Origin: Oscillospiraceae bacterium
GTDB taxonomy: Bacteria > Bacillota > Clostridia > Oscillospirales > Oscillospiraceae
Assembly (NCBI GenBank): GCA_031282225.1
Contig: JAITEC010000063.1
Coordinates: 1 to 5,460 of the forward strand
Direction of reading: 5' to 3'
Length of the DNA: 5,460 bases
Position 1 is the first letter of the stretch. Each line of letters opens with the position of its first letter. Shown piece by piece: positions 1 through 5,460 of this stretch. Both the position numbers and the translations under genes were made by a program. The notes beneath the pieces were generated by a model. It was given only the letters and a program-made list of their open reading frames with translations, was not told the origin of the DNA and searched no databases.

Positions 1-1350
1 AGCGCGAAAGCGACAATCCTCTCTACGGGGCAGCCGATCCGCCTTTGGGAGATGGCATGGGAAAAAGTCGGATCGAACTCGCACGAATACGACCCGAACT
101 GGGACGGAGACGGCGCCGTCATGGCTTGGAAAGCCGGGGCGAAGCTGTCGCTCATGGAATACTCGCAGGCCTCGTCCGGCGGGCGGCGCTATCCGTCATA
201 CGGCACAGGAAACGCGAACAACACGTGGTTCCCCGCCACGATCGTCGATGCGAACGGCAAGGAAATCCCGTGGGTAGACCGCGACGACAGGCCGATAACA
301 ACGGTGCCGGAGCGCAATCTGCCCGTCGAAGGACAAAAGCTGTGGATGCCGCTCGGCATAGGCATGACCTCTCCGTATGAGACGTGCGGCCCGCTGATGG
401 TCCGCGATCTGCGCGAGCGCATTATGAGCGGGGAATTCAAGCTCCCGTTTTACGCGGACATGACGCAAATGCCCGATTACGAGCGCCGGGCGATATTCGG
501 CCTCATGGTCGGCAACGAGGGCAAGACCGCCGTGCCGATCTACAAAACGCTCAAGGACGCGGGTTTTGACCCCGCGGAAGACATGCTGATGGTAAACGTC
601 CTCCATCCGCAGTATGCCGGAGCGAACGAGGAGCCCTTCTGGGATGTCAAGCTCCCCGGCGTCAACGGCCCCAATATGCGCGACACCGCCTTCGGCGGAT
701 ACGGCGGGCTCGTCTGCGACTGGGATCTGCGCTCGTCGCTCGAGGGGCTTTACGCCGCCGGGTCTGAAATTTGCGGAGTAGGCGGCGCGTCGTTCTCCGC
801 CTCGACGGGGCGGTACGCTGGCAGGACGGCGGCGACGTGGGCGCTGTCAAAGGAGCCCGCCGCGCCGAGTGAGGAACAGATAGCCCGGGAGAAAAAGCGT
901 ATATACAAATACGTCCAAACCGAGACGGGCTACGGCTGGAAAGAAGTCCAGCTCGGCCTGTGCCGCGTCATGCAAGATTACTGTGGGGACTATAAAAACG
1001 ACGATGTGCTGGAGATGGGGCTGTGGTGGCTCGACTCCATACGCCACGGGGAACTGGACAAGACGGCGGCGGCAAACCCGCACGAGCTCGGGCGGACGCT
1101 CGGCGCGGAAACCCGCCTCGATGTCTGCGAAATTATTCTCAGGCACTGTCTCGCGCGAAAATCAAGCGCGAAAATGCTGAACTTCGAGCGCCTTGACTAC
1201 CCGGAACAAAGCAGCGAGAAATTCGCGATGTATCTCAGGGACGGGGAAATCCAAACCGAGCCGATACCGGAGGATTTCTACGCGCCGGAGGGTACATACC
1301 GCGAGATGTACGTAAAACACGCCTGTCTGGAGGGATCTGCCGATGTATAA
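1..1350 (+). CDS. FAD-dependent oxidoreductase, AprA/fumarate-reductase flavoprotein family (5'-partial)
   Basis: This frame is open from the first base and ends at TAA 1348-1350, giving 449 residues; the N-terminus, with the expected dinucleotide-binding GxGxxG motif, lies upstream. Counting from the first codon, residues 5-11 (ATILSTG) match the beta strand that ends in the family's ATGG motif. Residues 36-47 (GDGAVMAWKAGA) are the FAD-contacting TGDGxxMAxxAGA motif. Residues 249-278 (GLYAAGSE, then a Gly/Ser-rich turn to GRYAGRTAA) are the second FAD-binding segment. From about 285 a helical C-terminal domain follows, ending in RKSS...FERLDYP (386-401), the counterpart of RxESRGxHxRxDYP in succinate dehydrogenase/fumarate reductase. 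The middle region and the SFSAST turn resemble adenylylsulfate reductase alpha more than true fumarate reductase, whose HGANRLGGNSL motif is absent. The internal ATG at 52 is not the start, because conserved sequence precedes it. The ferredoxin gene overlapping its end is the likely partner subunit. The family call is firm; the substrate is unknown. Confidence 0.9.
   Translation, partial: SAKATILSTGQPIRLWEMAWEKVGSNSHEYDPNWDGDGAVMAWKAGAKLSLMEYSQASSGGRRYPSYGTGNANNTWFPATIVDANGKEIPWVDRDDRPITTVPERNLPVEGQKLWMPLGIGMTSPYETCGPLMVRDLRERIMSGEFKLPFYADMTQMPDYERRAIFGLMVGNEGKTAVPIYKTLKDAGFDPAEDMLMVNVLHPQYAGANEEPFWDVKLPGVNGPNMRDTAFGGYGGLVCDWDLRSSLEGLYAAGSEICGVGGASFSASTGRYAGRTAATWALSKEPAAPSEEQIAREKKRIYKYVQTETGYGWKEVQLGLCRVMQDYCGDYKNDDVLEMGLWWLDSIRHGELDKTAAANPHELGRTLGAETRLDVCEIILRHCLARKSSAKMLNFERLDYPEQSSEKFAMYLRDGEIQTEPIPEDFYAPEGTYREMYVKHACLEGSADV
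1329..1334 (+). promoter_or_regulatory. Ribosome binding site of the ferredoxin-like gene
   Basis: GGAGGG sits eight bases before the ATG at 1343, inside the last codons of the flavoprotein gene. It fixes the start so that the two genes overlap by eight bases, an arrangement that suggests coupled translation of two subunits made in equal amounts. Confidence 0.7.
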
Positions 1351-1657
1351 CGCCTATTTTATACCAAACCCGGCCACGCCGAACGAGTGCGTCACTTTCG
1401 ATAAAGACAAGTGCGTCGGCTGTAACGCGTGCGTAGACGTCTGCCGGTGCGACGTGCTCATGCCGAACCCAAACAAAGGCGAGCCCCCGATCGTGATGTA
1501 TCCCGACGAGTGCTGGTTTTGCGGCGCGTGCGTCGCGGATTGCCCCGTAGGGGACGGCGCTTGCAGGCTCAACCACCCGCTGAACATGCGAATATGCTGG
1601 AAAAACAAGAAAACCGGCGAGATACGCCGGGTCCCATACGCGTACCTCAATCGCTGA
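1343..1657 (+). CDS. 4Fe-4S dicluster ferredoxin-like protein, AprB-type electron-transfer subunit
   Basis: This 104-residue protein carries two CxxCxxCxxxC cluster motifs: Cys24/27/30/34 and Cys57/60/63/67. Each should bind one [4Fe-4S] cluster. The second motif is followed by the usual Pro (CPV); the first is followed by Arg-Cys instead. The stretch with ECWFCGAC and the tail ICWKNKKTGEIRRV (84-97) recall the second cluster and the following strands of adenylylsulfate reductase beta, but the protein is shorter than AprB (about 150-165 residues) and lacks its long C-terminal arm. Four more Cys (16, 36, 74, 85) lie outside the motifs. There is no signal peptide or membrane segment, so it should be cytosolic. 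The ATG overlaps the flavoprotein stop and has a good ribosome binding site. It most likely passes electrons to or from the FAD of the upstream gene product. The cluster assignment is very secure; the AprB-like label is by resemblance only. Confidence 0.92.
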   Translation: MYNAYFIPNPATPNECVTFDKDKCVGCNACVDVCRCDVLMPNPNKGEPPIVMYPDECWFCGACVADCPVGDGACRLNHPLNMRICWKNKKTGEIRRVPYAYLNR

Positions 1658-1690
1658 GCGCCTGGAACCGCACGGGCATCAAGCGAGACG

Positions 1691-1711
1691 AAAGGCATGG
1701 TCATGAAATGA
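1691..1711 (+). promoter_or_regulatory. Translation start region of permease 1, with nested ATGs
   Basis: A weak Shine-Dalgarno-like AAAGG (1691-1695) precedes three ATGs at 1697, 1703 and 1708. Only 1708 is in the permease frame and gives the typical basic N-terminus MKKKLPL. AAAGG is seven bases from ATG 1703 but twelve from ATG 1708. ATG 1703 opens a two-codon frame (ATG AAA TGA) whose stop overlaps the permease start as ATGA. Whether this matters for translation is not known. Confidence 0.4.
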
Positions 1712-2709
1712 AAAAGAAGCTGCCGCTCGCCGGCGCGCTCAGGTCAAAGGCGTTCACGCTTGTCGTTTTACTGGTCATTTTAGTCGCGCTTTTCACCGTT
1801 CTCGCCAGTGTCAACAACACGCGCTTTTTTACGGCGCGCACTTTCATCGGCATACTGTCCGATCTCGCGGTCCCCTCGTTCCTGGCGATAGGCGCGGGCT
1901 GCCTTATAGTCTCCGGCAATATCGACCTGTCGCAGGCGTCGGTGGGGGCGATGGCGGGCGTCATCCTCGCCGTTGGCATATCCTGGTGGCAGATCCCGTG
2001 GTGGGGCGCCATCGTTCTGGCTATAGCGGCAAGCGCCGCCGCCGGGCTGCTCAACGCGGTTATCGTCAACGAGCTTGGCATCGCGCCGTTTGTCACCACG
2101 CTCGCGATATCGTCCGTAATCAAGGGAATCACAATGCTCCTTAGCACCGACCCCGGAAATATCCTTGTCAGTTCGATAGCCTTCACCACGCCGGCGACGG
2201 ATGCGATTGCCGCCGCGTCGTTCGGCGATATACCGGCCACGGCGATTGTCATGGTGGCCGCTTTCATCGTCTACGGGCTGATGCTCGCGAAGACGAAGCT
2301 CGGGAAAAGCATCTATCTCATCGGCTGCAACCGCGTGGCGGCGCGCCTGTCGGGGCTGGGCGAAAAGAAGATATCATATTTTCTGTTTATCAACTGCTCC
2401 GCTCTCGGCGGTGTTTCTGGAGTCATACTGTCGCTCAGGTCCAAGCAGGGTACAATGCTTGCCCTGCAGAGCGACCAGTTCACGGGCGTGACGGCGGCCA
2501 TACTGGGCGGCATCTCTTTCTCGGGCGGCTCCGGTGGGATGGGGGGCGCGTTCATGGGGCTCCTTGTCATAAAAACCTTCAATAAAGGCATGATGATCGC
2601 GGACTCCAATACATACCTGACATTCGTGCTCTCCGGCGTGCTGCTGATAGCCGCGTTGACCATGGACTATGTCAGCGTGCGGCGCCAGCGCAAGCGCGCC
2701 GGCGCATGA
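1708..2709 (+). CDS. Ribose-type ABC transporter permease 1
   Basis: This 333-residue polytopic inner-membrane protein belongs to the BPD_transp_2 family (RbsC/XylH/MglC/LsrC-like), a normal length for it. A basic N-terminus (MKKK) is followed by hydrophobic segments at roughly 15-35, 44-70, 75-93, 97-120, 125-146, 175-193, 224-243, 260-290 and 303-319. Family motifs visible are SGNIDLSQASVG (69-80, matching the usual GGIDLSVGS), the cytoplasmic loop TKLGKSIYLIGCNRVAARLSG (196-216) that contacts the ATPase, and the Gly-rich AAILGGISFSGGSGG (263-277). The tail is basic (RRQRKR). It should form one half of the transmembrane channel, with the second permease (4231-5250) as the other half. It begins the importer module, 50 bases after the ferredoxin-like gene, with no terminator between them. 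The reading frame is open much further upstream, but there it overlaps the ferredoxin gene, and ATG 1708 is the first plausible start. Substrate specificity cannot be read from permeases. Confidence 0.93.
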   Translation: MKKKLPLAGALRSKAFTLVVLLVILVALFTVLASVNNTRFFTARTFIGILSDLAVPSFLAIGAGCLIVSGNIDLSQASVGAMAGVILAVGISWWQIPWWGAIVLAIAASAAAGLLNAVIVNELGIAPFVTTLAISSVIKGITMLLSTDPGNILVSSIAFTTPATDAIAAASFGDIPATAIVMVAAFIVYGLMLAKTKLGKSIYLIGCNRVAARLSGLGEKKISYFLFINCSALGGVSGVILSLRSKQGTMLALQSDQFTGVTAAILGGISFSGGSGGMGGAFMGLLVIKTFNKGMMIADSNTYLTFVLSGVLLIAALTMDYVSVRRQRKRAGA

Positions 2710-2713
2710 AGGC

Positions 2714-2720
2714 GAGGTGG
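2714..2720 (+). promoter_or_regulatory. Ribosome binding site that decides the GTG start of the ATPase gene
   Basis: GAGGTGG lies six bases before GTG 2727, in the 17-base gap after permease 1. No in-frame ATG occurs until Met94, which lies beyond the Walker A motif, so the GTG start is well supported. Confidence 0.7.
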
Positions 2721-2726
2721 GCATAA

Positions 2727-4214
2727 GTGGAATACCTGGAGTTTCGAAATGTCGGAAAGGCCTTTCCGGGCGTCGTCGCGCTCGACGGCGTGAGCTTCAC
2801 GGCGCGGGCGGGGAAGGTCGTCGCGCTGCTGGGGGAGAACGGGGCGGGCAAATCGACGCTGCTCAAGATATTGAGCGCCGACATCAAGGCGGACACCGGC
2901 AAGGTCGTGCTGAGCGGAAAAGAACTCAGTTTCTCCTCTACGGCGCAGGCGATAAACGCGGGCATAAGCGTAATCTACCAGGAGAGGCAGCTCATCCCGG
3001 CAATGAGCGTCATGGAAAACGTCTTCATCGGCGAGCTGCCCGTAAAAAACGGCCTCGTCGACTTCAACCGCCTGTTCCTGGACACTAAGGCCATAATAGA
3101 TAAGTTTGGGCTGCCTATCGACCCTGAGGCCACCGTTATGTCGCTGCCGGTGGCATATCAGCAGATGGTAGAGATTATGAAGGCATATCGCCGCGATTGC
3201 CTTGTGATAGCTTTCGACGAGCCCACCGCGCCGCTCACAGACACGGAGATCGACATACTCTTCAATATCATACGCCAATTAAAAGAGGCGGGGAAAATAA
3301 TCATATACGTCTCCCACCGCATAAGAGAGATATTCCAAATAACGGACGAAATCGCGGTGCTTAAAGACGGGCGCCTCGTAAAGACGCTGACGACCCCGGA
3401 GACGGACCAGCAAGAGCTCATATCCGCTATGGTCGGGCGCGACATCGGCGACACGTACGCCAGCCTTGACAGGAACGGGGAACCCGGGAGCGTGGTGCTC
3501 GAGGTGGACAACTTGTGCACCGACGCCGTGGACAACGTCAGCTTCACGCTGCGGGCGGGTGAGATCGTCGGCTTTGCGGGACTCGTCGGCGCCGGGCGCA
3601 CGGAGGTAGCGCGGGCAATATTCGGCGCGGACAGGATACTGTCGGGCGAAATCCGGCTCGGCGGCGGGAGTGTCAGGTTCAAAACGCCGCGCGACGCGAT
3701 AAAAGCGGGGATAGCGCTGTGCCCGGAAGACCGAAAAGAACAGGGGCTCGTTCTCTGGGCGTCGATACGCGACAACATATGTATGCCCGTGCTGCACAAG
3801 CTGAAAAAGCTCATCTTCCTCGACGGCGCGGCGCAGGATCGCCTGACACAGGCAGCTGTGGAAAAGTATTCAATACGCACGCCGTCGCTCTGGAAAAGGG
3901 CGCTCGAGCTATCCGGCGGCAACCAGCAGAAGGTCATCCTGGGCAGATGGACGTCCGATGAGGTCGCCACTCGCGTGCTCATCCTCGACGAGCCGACAAA
4001 GGGCATTGACATTGGCACAAAAGCCGAGATATACCAGCTCGTATGTGATTTCGCGAAGAGAGGCGTCGGCGTGATTTTCATCTCAAGCGAGCTGACGGAG
4101 GTCATAAATGTCGCCGATAGGATAATCGTTATGCACAACGGCCATATAACCGGCGAAGTGGCGCGGCAGGACGCTACCGAGGAAAAAGTCCTGTCCTTGG
4201 CCATGCTCAGCTGA
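2727..4214 (+). CDS. Ribose-type ABC transporter ATP-binding protein with two nucleotide-binding domains
   Basis: This 495-residue fused dual-cassette ATPase of the RbsA/MglA/XylG family powers sugar-type uptake from the cytoplasmic face. Cassette 1 (about 1-225) has Walker A GENGAGKST (36-44), Q-loop Gln85, signature-like LPVAYQQMVEI (140-150), Walker B ending at Asp164-Glu165 and switch His197. Cassette 2 (about 255-490) has a degenerate Walker A, GLVGAGRTE (285-293), with Arg in place of Lys. It also has a perfect signature LSGGNQQ (395-401), Walker B LILDEPTKGID (418-428), and SSEL where the switch His would be. Loss of Lys and His in cassette 2 is normal for this family, so one site is probably the main hydrolytic one. 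Cassette 1 reads LPVA where relatives usually have LSVA or LSIA, and DEPTAPLT where DEPTAALT is common. Length is normal for the family (about 490-510). It lies between the two permease genes with short gaps of 17 and 16 bases, so a single complex is expected. Confidence 0.96.
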   Translation: MEYLEFRNVGKAFPGVVALDGVSFTARAGKVVALLGENGAGKSTLLKILSADIKADTGKVVLSGKELSFSSTAQAINAGISVIYQERQLIPAMSVMENVFIGELPVKNGLVDFNRLFLDTKAIIDKFGLPIDPEATVMSLPVAYQQMVEIMKAYRRDCLVIAFDEPTAPLTDTEIDILFNIIRQLKEAGKIIIYVSHRIREIFQITDEIAVLKDGRLVKTLTTPETDQQELISAMVGRDIGDTYASLDRNGEPGSVVLEVDNLCTDAVDNVSFTLRAGEIVGFAGLVGAGRTEVARAIFGADRILSGEIRLGGGSVRFKTPRDAIKAGIALCPEDRKEQGLVLWASIRDNICMPVLHKLKKLIFLDGAAQDRLTQAAVEKYSIRTPSLWKRALELSGGNQQKVILGRWTSDEVATRVLILDEPTKGIDIGTKAEIYQLVCDFAKRGVGVIFISSELTEVINVADRIIVMHNGHITGEVARQDATEEKVLSLAMLS

Positions 4215-4218
4215 CAAT

Positions 4219-4225
4219 GGGGGGA
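4219..4225 (+). promoter_or_regulatory. Ribosome binding site of permease 2
   Basis: A G-run, GGGGGGA, sits five bases before ATG 4231, in the 16-base gap after the ATPase stop. It is G-rich rather than the classic AGGAGG but well placed, and supports this ATG as the start. Confidence 0.55.
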
Positions 4226-4230
4226 CATAT

Positions 4231-5250
4231 ATGCCGAGACGCAGTTTTATAAAAAAGCCGCCAGATACGAAATCCGTCGTTTTGCTGGCGCTCGTCGCCG
4301 CCGTCTTGCTCGTCACGTATATCGTAAAGCCCGGCTCTTTCACGGCGGGCAACGCGAACCAGATACTGCTGGTAATCTCATACCTCGGCATCATGGGCGT
4401 TGGCGTGTCGTTCCTGCTCATCAGCGGGGGGATCGACTTTGCCGCCGCAGCGCACGCCACGTGCTCGATGCTCGTGTTCACGGAGGTCACGCGTATAGCT
4501 CCCGCCCTCCCGGCGATAATCCCGTTCCTCGCCGCGCTTGCTTTCGGCGCTCTAGCCGGCGCGGTCAACGCGGCGCTTGTCGAGGGCCTTAGCATGACCT
4601 CGTTCATCGCGACGATCGGGATGGCCTCCGTTTGGAACGGCGTAGTCATGTGGTACACAAAGGGCGGCACGCTCGCCCTCGCCAACGACTCCATAATAGG
4701 GCTGACGATGGCAAAAATCGGCCGCACGCCGGTCCCGTGGGTCTTTGTGTTCGTCGCGGCTCTGCTCGCCGTTTACAGCACAGTTCTCAACAGGACGCGT
4801 TTCGGGAGGAGCGTATTGATGATAGGCGGGAACGCTGGCGCCGCCAGGCTCGCCGGGCTCAACCCCGCAAAGATACGCACTATGCTGTATATCAATACGG
4901 GCGCGCTGTCGGCGGTCTGCGGCGTGGTGTTCCTGTCGCTCTCGCGCGCGTTCGTGCCGAAGGGGCTGACGCAGAACACGCCGGAGCTCACGGCGCTCAC
5001 CGCCACAATACTCGGCGGCGTTTCCTTTATGGGCGGCGCCGGCAAGCTCTCGGGCGCATTTCTCGGGATAATTCTCATCCAGGTCTTGTCATACGCGCTG
5101 CAAATACTCAGCCTGCCGCTCTGGATTGTCACAGTCGTAAACGGGCTTCTACTGCTCATCGCGCTGCTGACGGACGCTATTGCGGCAAAAGGGCGTTACG
5201 CGCTGAAATCCAAATCACACGCTCCCAAAGCGGAGCAAACGGAAATGTAG
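4231..5250 (+). CDS. Ribose-type ABC transporter permease 2
   Basis: This 339-residue polytopic membrane protein is a second BPD_transp_2 family permease, related to but clearly diverged from the one at 1708-2709. After a short basic N-terminus (MPRRSFIKK), hydrophobic segments lie at roughly 15-32, 43-66, 92-118, 122-142, 166-186, 214-236, 255-262, 274-295 and 297-315. Shared motifs are SGGIDF (65-70), the ATPase-contact loop TRFGRSVLMIGGNAGAARLAG (189-209) and ATILGGVSFMGGAG (258-271). After GGID the usual LSVGS-type sequence is replaced by an Ala-rich FAAAAHATCS. The C-terminus is a polar tail (about 319-339) rich in Lys, Ser and Ala. Two unlike permeases imply a heterodimeric channel, as in the AI-2 (LsrC/LsrD) and rhamnose (RhaP/RhaQ) importers, although this does not identify the substrate. 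The stop codon overlaps the ribosome binding site of the lipoprotein gene, which supports one transcript. Confidence 0.93.
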   Translation: MPRRSFIKKPPDTKSVVLLALVAAVLLVTYIVKPGSFTAGNANQILLVISYLGIMGVGVSFLLISGGIDFAAAAHATCSMLVFTEVTRIAPALPAIIPFLAALAFGALAGAVNAALVEGLSMTSFIATIGMASVWNGVVMWYTKGGTLALANDSIIGLTMAKIGRTPVPWVFVFVAALLAVYSTVLNRTRFGRSVLMIGGNAGAARLAGLNPAKIRTMLYINTGALSAVCGVVFLSLSRAFVPKGLTQNTPELTALTATILGGVSFMGGAGKLSGAFLGIILIQVLSYALQILSLPLWIVTVVNGLLLLIALLTDAIAAKGRYALKSKSHAPKAEQTEM

Positions 5251-5254
5251 GAGG
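5249..5254 (+). promoter_or_regulatory. Consensus ribosome binding site overlapping the permease 2 stop
   Basis: AGGAGG, a perfect Shine-Dalgarno core, lies eight bases before ATG 5263. Its first two bases are the last two of the TAG stop of permease 2. It is the strongest such site in the window, which fits the need for more binding protein than membrane components. Confidence 0.75.
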
Positions 5255-5262
5255 CAAATTAC

Positions 5263-5460
5263 ATGAAAAAGACCACGGCCTTTGTGTTGGCACTCGTTAT
5301 GTGCCTATCCCTGTTCGCCTGCGGGAAGTCCGGCGGGGGCGACGCCACTGACAATTCGGATGCGCCGGTCAATGCCGCCGCGTACCCAAAAGAGGCCGGG
5401 TATTTCGACCCCGGATTCGATTATACGCAGTTCAAGAAATTCAAGGTGAAATATCTCATC
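5263..5460 (+). CDS. Substrate-binding lipoprotein of the ABC importer (3'-partial)
   Basis: Only the first 66 codons are present; the frame is open to the last base of the window. The protein starts with a lipoprotein signal peptide: MKK, a hydrophobic core (about 6-17) and the lipobox LFAC with Cys20 as the lipidated residue. A Gly/Ser/Asp-rich linker follows (GKSGGGDATDNSDAP, 21-35), typical of Gram-positive binding proteins tethered outside the membrane. Residues 41-60, with YFDPGFDYTQF, lead into KVKYLI, which looks like the first beta strand of a type I periplasmic-binding fold (Peripla_BP_4 class). Its place directly after a ribose-type ATPase and two permeases makes a substrate-binding role very likely. 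The binding residues are outside the window, so the ligand is unknown. Confidence 0.88.
   Translation, partial: MKKTTAFVLALVMCLSLFACGKSGGGDATDNSDAPVNAAAYPKEAGYFDPGFDYTQFKKFKVKYLI

Noticed and set aside
1153..1175. 10-base direct repeat GCGCGAAAAT at a 13-base step
   Set aside because: It occurs only twice, lies within the conserved RKSS segment of the flavoprotein, and its 13-base step is not a multiple of three. Chance similarity is the simplest explanation.
1637..1644. Perfect 8-base palindrome TACGCGTA near the end of the ferredoxin gene, considered as an operator
   Set aside because: It is short and inside coding sequence, with no promoter-like elements next to it.
1429..1707. In-frame extension of permease 1 far upstream, overlapping the ferredoxin gene
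   Set aside because: The stretch is Arg-rich with no permease-like or signal-like sequence and is an out-of-frame reading of the ferredoxin gene; GC-rich DNA leaves such frames open. ATG 1708 starts the normal N-terminus.
1658..1707. Possible promoter between the redox genes and the importer genes
   Set aside because: I find no convincing -35/-10 pair in these 50 bases, so read-through from upstream is more likely.
2682..2705. GC-rich inverted repeat at the end of permease 1, considered as a terminator
   Set aside because: The stem is only about five pairs with a long loop, lies within codons and has no T-run. The next gene starts 17 bases after the stop.
3158..4228. Long antisense open frame of 356 codons opposite the ATPase gene
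   Set aside because: Its translation is rich in Ser, Arg and Pro and shows no family motifs, while the + strand frame has every ABC ATPase motif. It is a codon-bias shadow, as are the other antisense frames.

Overview
The window holds six genes, all on the + strand and tightly packed, with gene gaps between -8 and 50 bases. The first and last genes run off the window. I see no RNA genes, mobile elements, CRISPR arrays or terminators, and no gene-free stretch longer than about 50 bases.

Organism: the DNA is GC-rich (roughly 60% by eye). The strong AGGAGG-type ribosome binding sites and the Lys-Lys signal peptide with a lipobox Cys fit a high-GC anaerobic member of the Firmicutes/Clostridia. 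Two ferredoxin-type clusters beside a fumarate-reductase-type flavoprotein fit an anaerobe. Ile is oddly often encoded by ATA, so other anaerobic lineages such as Synergistota cannot be excluded. This assignment is inference.

Layout: positions 1-1350 encode the C-terminal ~449 residues of an FAD-dependent oxidoreductase of the fumarate reductase/succinate dehydrogenase/adenylylsulfate reductase alpha (AprA) superfamily. Overlapping its stop by 8 bases, 1343-1657 encodes a 104-residue 2x[4Fe-4S] ferredoxin-like subunit of AprB type. After 50 bases comes a ribose-type (carbohydrate uptake class 2) ABC importer: permease 1 (1708-2709), a two-domain ATPase (2727-4214, GTG start), permease 2 (4231-5250) and the start of a substrate-binding lipoprotein (from 5263).

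How they may work together: the lipoprotein would capture a small polar molecule outside the cell, and two different permeases would form the channel, powered by the dual-cassette ATPase. The flavoprotein/iron-sulfur pair probably forms a cytosolic two-subunit redox enzyme, with electrons passing between FAD and the two clusters. The shared strand and tight spacing suggest one transcript, so the enzyme may act on the imported compound. The substrate cannot be read from this sequence. The coupling of an AprAB-like redox pair to a sugar-type importer is the most interesting feature here.
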